This document shows, piece after piece, positions 6,448 to 10,091 of a stretch of DNA of 10,091 nt (position 1 is its first letter; every line of letters begins with the position of its first letter). The notes under the pieces were generated by a model. It was not told the DNA's origin, did no database searches, and worked only from the letters and a program-made list of their open reading frames with translations. The position numbers and the translations under genes are program-made. Source of the DNA: JBEVOS01 sp964564595 (GTDB lineage: Bacteria > Pseudomonadota > Alphaproteobacteria > Caulobacterales > Aquidulcibacteraceae); assembly GCA_964564595.1 (NCBI GenBank), contig CAZMCA010000122.1, positions 1 to 10,091 on the forward strand, in the 5' to 3' direction.

Positions 6448-8013
6448 TTATGCGGCGCCAAGCTCTTGCGCGCCGATTTCCTGCGCATCAGGCCCGCGGT
6501 CGCGGAGCGCGATCAGGCGCGAGAGGGCGCCGACATAGGCTTTCGCAGACGCGACCAGAGTGTCTGCCTCAGAAGCGCGCGCGACAGCGACTTTGCCGCC
6601 GCCAGAGAGACGCACGCTAACATCCGCTTGCGCGTCGGTGCCCTCGGTGACGGCGGAAACTTGGTAGAGCTCCAGCGTCGCTTCGTGCGGCACGGCGGCC
6701 TTGATGGCGTTGAACACTGCGTCGACCGGGCCGTTGCCGTTTGCCGTGCGCGAAACTTCGACGCCGTCGACATCCAGCGTGATCTCCGCCGATTGCGGGC
6801 CATCGGTGCCAGCGACGACGCGCAGGCGCTTGACCTGCACGCTGTCGTGCTCATGCGCGATCGCATCGTCAACGAGCGCCGCAATGTCCTCATCGTAGAC
6901 GTGGCGTTTGCGATCGGCGAGTTCCTTGAAACGCACGAAAGCATCTGCGAAGGCGTTGTCGGCCAAGTCGTAGCCAAGTTCGCGCAGCTTTTCCTTGAAC
7001 GCGTGACGGCCCGAGAGCTTGCCCATCACCAGATGCGTCTGGCCTTGGCCGACGTCTTCGGGGCGCATGATCTCATACGTTTGCGTGTTCTTGAGCATGC
7101 CATCCTGGTGGATGCCGCTTTCGTGGCTGAACGCGTTCTTGCCGACGATCGCCTTGTTGTATTGCACCGGGAAGCCGGTGACACGGGACACCATCTGCGA
7201 CGCGCGCATCAGGCGCGGCGTTTCGACTTGCGTCTCGTAGGGCAAGCCATCGCCGCGCACGCGCAGCGCCATGACGATTTCCTCGAGCGCGGCGTTGCCC
7301 GCGCGTTCGCCGAGGCCGTTGATCGCGCACTCGATTTGGCGTGCGCCGCCCTGAACGGCGGCGATCGAGTTCGCGACCGCCAGTCCGAGGTCGTTGTGGC
7401 AATGCGCCGAGAAGGTGACGGCGTCCGCGCCAGGCACGCTGGCGATCGCGTCTTCGAACAGCGCTTTGTATTCGCTTGGGAATGAATAGCCGACGGTGTC
7501 GGGCAGGTTGATCGTCGTCGCGCCCGCGCGGATGGCCGCTTCGATCGCGCGCATCAGGAAATCACGCTCGGTGCGCGTTGCGTCTTCGGCGCTCCACTCT
7601 ACGTCATCGGTGAACTTGCGCGCGTGCCCGACGGAGAACGAGATCGCGTCCAGCACCTGATGCGGCTCCATCTGGAGCTTGTGCTTCATGTGGATCGGCG
7701 AGGTTGAGATGAACGTGTGAATGCGCGAGCGCTTCGCGGGCCGCAGAGCCTCGGCGGCGCGCTCGATGTCCTTCGCGCCTGCGCGCGAGAGACCGCACAC
7801 GACTGAGTTCTCGACGATGCCGGCGACGGCCTTCACGGCCTCGAAGTCGCCATTCGAAGAAATCGGGAATCCCGCCTCGATCACATCGACGCCCATCTGA
7901 TCGAGCGCGGCCGCGATTTCGAGCTTGTCCGAGAGCGTCATGGAGGCGCCGGGCGATTGTTCGCCGTCGCGCATGGTGGTGTCGAAGATGCGTACGTGGT
8001 TCGCGGAAGACAT
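6448..8013 (-). CDS. leuA: 2-isopropylmalate synthase
   Basis: First committed enzyme of leucine biosynthesis: condenses acetyl-CoA with 2-ketoisovalerate to 2-isopropylmalate in the cytoplasm, normally inhibited by leucine. 521 residues, typical for the family. The TIM-barrel catalytic domain (about 6-275) shows the signature DTTMRDGEQSPGASM (11-25), metal ligands Asp11, His204 and His206 in HCHNDLG, and Asn240 in the GERAGN segment. IHMKHKL (107-113) is typical of true LeuA rather than citramalate or homocitrate synthase. The linker carries SHESGIHQDGMLKN (296-309), and residues from about 390 match the LeuA regulatory dimer domain, including NGNGPVDAVFNAI (425-437). Start: ATG 8013 with AGGA (8022-8025) eight bases upstream. 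It is preceded by a leucine-rich leader peptide and stem-loops, so expression is probably attenuated by leucine supply. Confidence 0.97.
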   Translation of the reverse strand: MSSANHVRIFDTTMRDGEQSPGASMTLSDKLEIAAALDQMGVDVIEAGFPISSNGDFEAVKAVAGIVENSVVCGLSRAGAKDIERAAEALRPAKRSRIHTFISTSPIHMKHKLQMEPHQVLDAISFSVGHARKFTDDVEWSAEDATRTERDFLMRAIEAAIRAGATTINLPDTVGYSFPSEYKALFEDAIASVPGADAVTFSAHCHNDLGLAVANSIAAVQGGARQIECAINGLGERAGNAALEEIVMALRVRGDGLPYETQVETPRLMRASQMVSRVTGFPVQYNKAIVGKNAFSHESGIHQDGMLKNTQTYEIMRPEDVGQGQTHLVMGKLSGRHAFKEKLRELGYDLADNAFADAFVRFKELADRKRHVYDEDIAALVDDAIAHEHDSVQVKRLRVVAGTDGPQSAEITLDVDGVEVSRTANGNGPVDAVFNAIKAAVPHEATLELYQVSAVTEGTDAQADVSVRLSGGGKVAVARASEADTLVASAKAYVGALSRLIALRDRGPDAQEIGAQELGAA

Positions 8014-8040
8014 GTGGCCGGTCCTAAGAGATCGGAATTT

Positions 8041-8090
8041 GGGGATGTTCTAGCAGGTTATCCCCCGAGGCGCCCGGCCGGCGGCCTCGG
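8041..8090 (-). promoter_or_regulatory. leu attenuator stem-loops between leader peptide and leuA
   Basis: Two adjacent stems follow the leader stop. The first (8065-8090) pairs CCGAGGC with GCCTCGG, with an inner GCC/GGC stem past one bulged base: ten pairs in all and a five-base loop. The second (8041-8065) pairs GGGGAT with ATCCCC around a 13-base loop; the two stems share the base at 8065. Alternative pairings exist: CCCCCG in the last leader codons can pair with the CGGGGG of the first stem's 3' arm. No T-run follows either stem, so they are not textbook intrinsic terminators. Control of leuA translation or factor-assisted termination is possible. Confidence 0.55.
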
Positions 8091-8098
8091 CCGACAGC

Positions 8099-8173
8099 TC
8101 AACGCGCCCGGGGGCCGGTAAGGCTCAGGAGCGGCAGCAGCGTGCGTAGACGCAGGGTGCGCGGGCAGAACAT
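8099..8173 (-). CDS. leuL: leu operon leader peptide (24 residues, 7 leucines)
   Basis: Short reading frame upstream of leuA, encoding MFCPRTLRLRTLLPLLSL followed by TGPRAR and TGA. Leucine is at 7, 9, 12, 13, 15, 16 and 18, so seven of twelve consecutive residues (7-18) are leucine. Residue 9 uses CTA, a rare codon in DNA this GC-rich. It ends 85 bases before leuA and is followed by GC-rich stem-loops. This is the arrangement of classical leu attenuators: a ribosome short of charged leucyl-tRNA stalls on the leucine codons and shifts RNA folding toward leuA expression. The start has only a weak GAGA-like element upstream. The peptide itself probably has no function beyond being translated. 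Assignment rests on composition, position and folding potential, not on similarity. Confidence 0.8.
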   Translation of the reverse strand: MFCPRTLRLRTLLPLLSLTGPRAR

Positions 8174-8179
8174 GCCGTC

Positions 8180-8208
8180 TCGATAACGGATCGGCGGCCG
8201 CGACGCAA
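8180..8208 (-). promoter_or_regulatory. Candidate leuL-leuA promoter
   Basis: On the minus strand TTGCGT (8208-8203) and TATCGA (8185-8180) are separated by exactly 17 bases, within the 50-base gap between the DedA-like gene and the leader. Initiation would fall at about 8173, the first base of the leader ATG, giving a leaderless or nearly leaderless message. A small inverted repeat CGCAA-CAATC-TTGCG (8204-8218) overlaps the -35 and may be an operator or a weak terminator for the upstream gene. Confidence 0.4.
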
Positions 8209-8223
8209 GATTGTTGCGCCAAA

Positions 8224-8970
8224 TCACCCTTCCGGACCCGCTTCGGGGCCCTCCACACGTCTCACCAGGCGACGGAGCACGTAAACCAGCACGAACCAGG
8301 CGAGAATGGCGGCCAACCCGCCGAGCAGGGCAGAGCCAAGCTTGCCTTCCAAAGCATCGAGGATCACGTCGCCGCCGAAGGCCACAATCGCTGTCTTCGG
8401 CAGCACTCCCAGCGCCAAGCCTGCCAGGAAGGGGAGAAACGCGACCCCCGCCGTCGCCATCGCGACATTGACGACGATGAAGGGCGCGGACGGGACGAAA
8501 CGGATGATGAAGCTGGCAAGAAAGCCGTTCTTGCCCATGAAGCGCGTGAAGCGCCCACCGGTCGCGCCCGCATATTTCGAGACGAACCGCCCGCCCGACA
8601 CTTTGCCGATCACATAGGTGAACGCGCCCGAGGCGATCGTCGCGATCCACGAATACCAAAAGCCCGTCTCTGGCCCGAATGCGACGACACACGCCGCGAT
8701 CAGCACGAATTGCGGCGCGCCGACGAGCGATGTCAGGCAAAACACAAGGATCGCGGCCGGAAGGCCCCAGTGCGCGCGTTCGGCGCCGCCGAGCCACGAG
8801 CGCACCCAAACCGCGATCTCGTCCCCGAAGAACAAGCGGCCGACAACGAGGATGATGGCGACCAGCACAAAGAGGCCGGTCGTCACGAGAAGCGCACGCC
8901 AGGCGCGCGCATCCATGTTGGCGAAGAATTCCGCGGCCCGCTCGGCCAGGCCGCTCTTTTGCGCGCTCAT
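8224..8970 (-). CDS. TVP38/TMEM64 family (DedA-like, VTT domain) membrane protein
   Basis: Polytopic inner-membrane protein, 248 residues. An N-terminal amphipathic stretch is followed by hydrophobic segments at about 25-46, 68-98, 103-122, 150-176, 178-200 and 212-232. The core resembles the VTT/SNARE-associated domain: the re-entrant-type stretch LTSLVGAPQFVLIAACVVAFGPETG (79-103, key residues Gly84, Pro86, Gly99, Gly103), FMGKNGF (144-150) and RFVPSAPFIVVNVAMATAGV (157-176, with Arg157, Pro160, Pro163, Asn168, Gly175). DedA-superfamily members are linked to lipid-carrier or phospholipid flipping and membrane homeostasis; the TVP38 branch is less well understood. The C-terminal tail is basic (RRLVRR), probably cytoplasmic. 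It lies 57 bases downstream of the GIY-YIG gene on the same strand and may share its transcript. No strong Shine-Dalgarno is visible. Family assignment is good; the function is open. Confidence 0.88.
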   Translation of the reverse strand: MSAQKSGLAERAAEFFANMDARAWRALLVTTGLFVLVAIILVVGRLFFGDEIAVWVRSWLGGAERAHWGLPAAILVFCLTSLVGAPQFVLIAACVVAFGPETGFWYSWIATIASGAFTYVIGKVSGGRFVSKYAGATGGRFTRFMGKNGFLASFIIRFVPSAPFIVVNVAMATAGVAFLPFLAGLALGVLPKTAIVAFGGDVILDALEGKLGSALLGGLAAILAWFVLVYVLRRLVRRVEGPEAGPEG

Positions 8971-9027
8971 CCCGGCCCGGCTCTCGCGCGCGCCGGTGCG
9001 GGGGTCAAGGCCTCACGTTCAGCTTGC

Positions 9028-9441
9028 TCAGGCCGCCTTGGCGCGGGCGCCAAGAAATCCCCGGCTGCGAGCCGGGCGCGTGGCCTTCGCCTTGGCTTGC
9101 GGGATTTCGACGTCATTCATGCGGGGCTTCAATGCGTGAATGAGGTCGCTTTCGACCGCGCGGCGCTCGGCTTCCTCGATGATGGGCCCAAGGATGTAGC
9201 GCTCGGTTGCGCCATAGTACCAATAAGCGCGGCCCCACTTTTCGTGACCCAGCAGGCGGCCCCGGAGGTTCGCGGCTTTACCGACGTAGAGGACTTCCAG
9301 CAGAAACACCCAGCGGCGGCGCACGAAGATATAGATGCCGCCGACACCTTCGGCCGGCAGGCCTTTCTTGGTCAGCACGCACTTGAACCGGTAGCTCTTG
9401 CCGCTGTCGCCCCTCCAGCGCTTGTGACCGAACAACAGCAT
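9028..9441 (-). CDS. GIY-YIG domain protein (putative endonuclease)
   Basis: Small stand-alone GIY-YIG-fold protein, 137 residues. Motifs in order: GIYIF (35-39), the YIG counterpart YVGKAANLRGRL (52-63) with the conserved Arg60, Glu97 in AVESDLIHALKPRMN, the expected metal-binding acid, and Asn109. These key residues are kept, so nuclease activity is plausible. A basic tail (about 115-137, rich in Ala, Lys, Arg) could bind nucleic acid. Unlike UvrC or homing endonucleases there is no second recognisable domain, and it lacks the compact form of the UPF0213/YhbQ proteins because an extra 30 or so residues precede GIY. Start: ATG 9441 with TGAGGAG (9450-9456) eight bases upstream, the best Shine-Dalgarno in the window. 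The biological role (repair, structure-specific cleavage, mobile remnant) is unknown; no mobile-element context is visible. Confidence 0.85.
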   Translation of the reverse strand: MLLFGHKRWRGDSGKSYRFKCVLTKKGLPAEGVGGIYIFVRRRWVFLLEVLYVGKAANLRGRLLGHEKWGRAYWYYGATERYILGPIIEEAERRAVESDLIHALKPRMNDVEIPQAKAKATRPARSRGFLGARAKAA

Positions 9442-9484
9442 GCCGCGACTCCTCAGATGTCGCCGGAAGCTCGGTCCGAAATCG

Positions 9485-9500
9485 TAAATGACGCGTTAAC
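9485..9500 (+). promoter_or_regulatory. CtrA-like site in the GIY-YIG/proS divergent region
   Basis: TAAA-N7-TTAAC differs from the Caulobacter-type CtrA consensus TTAA-N7-TTAAC at one base. It lies in the 130-base divergent gap, upstream of the candidate proS -35 and upstream of the GIY-YIG start. If the organism has CtrA, one of these genes could be tied to the cell cycle. A chance match is quite possible. Confidence 0.25.
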
Positions 9501-9518
9501 CTGCCCGGAAGCCCCGGT

Positions 9519-9547
9519 TTGCGGGGTAGGGCGGCGCGGTCTATCAG
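9519..9547 (+). promoter_or_regulatory. Candidate proS promoter
   Basis: TTGCGG (9519-9524) and TATCAG (9542-9547) are 17 bases apart, the ideal spacing, and would start transcription near 9554, leaving an 18-base 5' leader before the proS ATG. A small CCCCG-GTTTG-CGGGG inverted repeat (9512-9526) overlaps the -35. Confidence 0.4.
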
Positions 9548-9571
9548 GGCCGGCCAATCCTCAGGTCAGAC

Positions 9572-10091
9572 ATGAATTTTCACGCCCTCAAGGTCACCCG
9601 CGCCGAGAATTTTCCCGAGTGGTACCAGGCCGTCTGCCGCGAGGCGGACATGGCCGAGACCTCCCCGACGCGCGGCGCGATGATCATCAAGCCGTGGGGC
9701 TTTGGGATGTGGGAGCTGATGCAGCGCGATCTCGATCGCCGCATCAAGGAAACCGGGCACGAGAACTACTACTTTCCGATGCTCATTCCGATGAGTTTCA
9801 TTGCCAAGGAAGCCAGCCACGTTGAAGGCTTCGCCAAGGAGATGGCGGTCGTCACACACTACCGGCTGAAGAACGTCGATGGGAAGCTGGTCGTCGATCC
9901 CAAGGCGGAGCTTGAAGAGCCCTACATCGTTCGCCCCACTTCGGAGACGATCATCGGCGATGCATTCAGCCGCTGGATCAAGAGCTACCGCGATCTGCCC
10001 TTGTTGATGAACCAGTGGGCGAACGTGATGCGCTGGGAGATGCGCACGCGGCTCTTCCTGCGCACGAGTGAGTTCCTCTGGCAGGAGGGGC
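9572..10091 (+). CDS. proS: Prolyl-tRNA synthetase, archaeal/eukaryotic type, partial (C-terminus beyond right edge)
   Basis: Class II aminoacyl-tRNA synthetase that charges tRNA-Pro with proline. The plus strand is open from ATG 9572 to the edge: 173 codons of a family of about 480-510. Visible: the N-terminal FPEWYQAV (14-21), SPTRGAMIIKPWGFGMWELM (31-50), GHENYYFPMLIP (62-73), HVEGFAKEMAVVTH (83-96), RPTSETIIG (121-129), and a motif-2 region LMNQWANVMRWEMRTR (145-160) leading into FLRTSEFLWQEG. RPTSET and the SPTRG/FLWQEG blocks mark the archaeal/eukaryotic-type enzyme; bacterial-type ProRS carries a PTHEE motif instead. This form lacks the INS editing domain, which would come later in the bacterial type. 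A modest CAGGT element lies six bases upstream of the start. The identification is firm. Confidence 0.96.
   Translation, partial: MNFHALKVTRAENFPEWYQAVCREADMAETSPTRGAMIIKPWGFGMWELMQRDLDRRIKETGHENYYFPMLIPMSFIAKEASHVEGFAKEMAVVTHYRLKNVDGKLVVDPKAELEEPYIVRPTSETIIGDAFSRWIKSYRDLPLLMNQWANVMRWEMRTRLFLRTSEFLWQEG

Noticed and set aside
6466..7485. A 339-codon open frame on the plus strand inside leuA
   Set aside because: It runs antisense to a clearly conserved leuA. Its arginine- and alanine-rich translation has no recognisable domain, which is typical of shadow frames in GC-rich DNA.
8204..8218. Inverted repeat after the DedA-like gene as an intrinsic terminator
   Set aside because: Only five base pairs and no T-run. 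An operator role or chance is at least as likely.
8710..9825. A 371-codon plus-strand frame spanning the DedA-like gene, the GIY-YIG gene and the proS start
   Set aside because: It overlaps three well-supported genes, two of them antisense, and its translation shows no domain.
1..10091. CRISPR array, tRNA/rRNA genes, insertion sequence, prophage or defence island
   Set aside because: No spaced repeats, no cloverleaf or rRNA-like stretches, no transposase or integrase motifs and no terminal inverted repeats were seen. The single GIY-YIG protein alone does not make a defence or mobile system.

Overview
The window looks like chromosomal DNA from a GC-rich alphaproteobacterium, probably near Caulobacterales/Hyphomonadaceae. 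The grounds are the GC-rich coding style, an alphaproteobacterial-style MreB and LeuA, a TonB-dependent receptor, and a CtrA-like TTAA-N7-TTAAC near-match upstream of one gene. The placement is an inference from gene content, not from a marker gene. No rRNA, tRNA, CRISPR array, insertion sequence or phage gene was seen, and the genes are mostly housekeeping.

Layout. (1) Positions 1-794, minus: the N-terminal three quarters of mreB, running off the left edge. (2) 795-1098: a divergent intergenic region. (3) 1099-5526, plus: a membrane-anchored trypsin-like serine protease of unusual architecture, an enoyl-CoA hydratase/isomerase overlapping its stop codon (ATGA-type coupling), then a short AT-rich regulatory gap with a Zur-box-like palindrome, then a TonB-dependent outer-membrane receptor resembling the zinc receptor ZnuD. 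(4) 5523-9441, minus: in order of transcription, a GIY-YIG domain protein, a TVP38/TMEM64 (DedA-like) membrane protein, a 24-codon leucine-rich leader peptide with GC-rich stem-loops, leuA, a strong hairpin, and an EamA/DMT transporter. The transporter's stop codon interlocks with the receptor's stop in a shared CTAG. (5) 9572 to the right edge, plus: the N-terminal part of an archaeal/eukaryotic-type prolyl-tRNA synthetase (proS).

How the parts work together. The clearest regulatory unit is leuL-leuA. Seven of 24 leader codons are leucine, including a rare CTA, and the leader is followed by a GC hairpin and a second stem before leuA. This fits ribosome-mediated attenuation of the first committed step of leucine synthesis. 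The motif ACCGGCC occurs both in the leader's 3' end and in the leuA ribosome-binding region, and both copies can pair with the hairpin loop region, so control of translation is also possible. The second unit is the ZnuD-like receptor: its promoter region carries a 13-base near-palindrome one base off the enterobacterial Zur core, which agrees with the protein-based guess of zinc uptake. The other genes look independent (cell shape, protein quality control, acyl-CoA metabolism, membrane homeostasis, translation).

I found no clear new multi-gene system. The most worthwhile leads are the leu leader, the Zur-like operator, the two-transmembrane protease and the archaeal-type ProRS.
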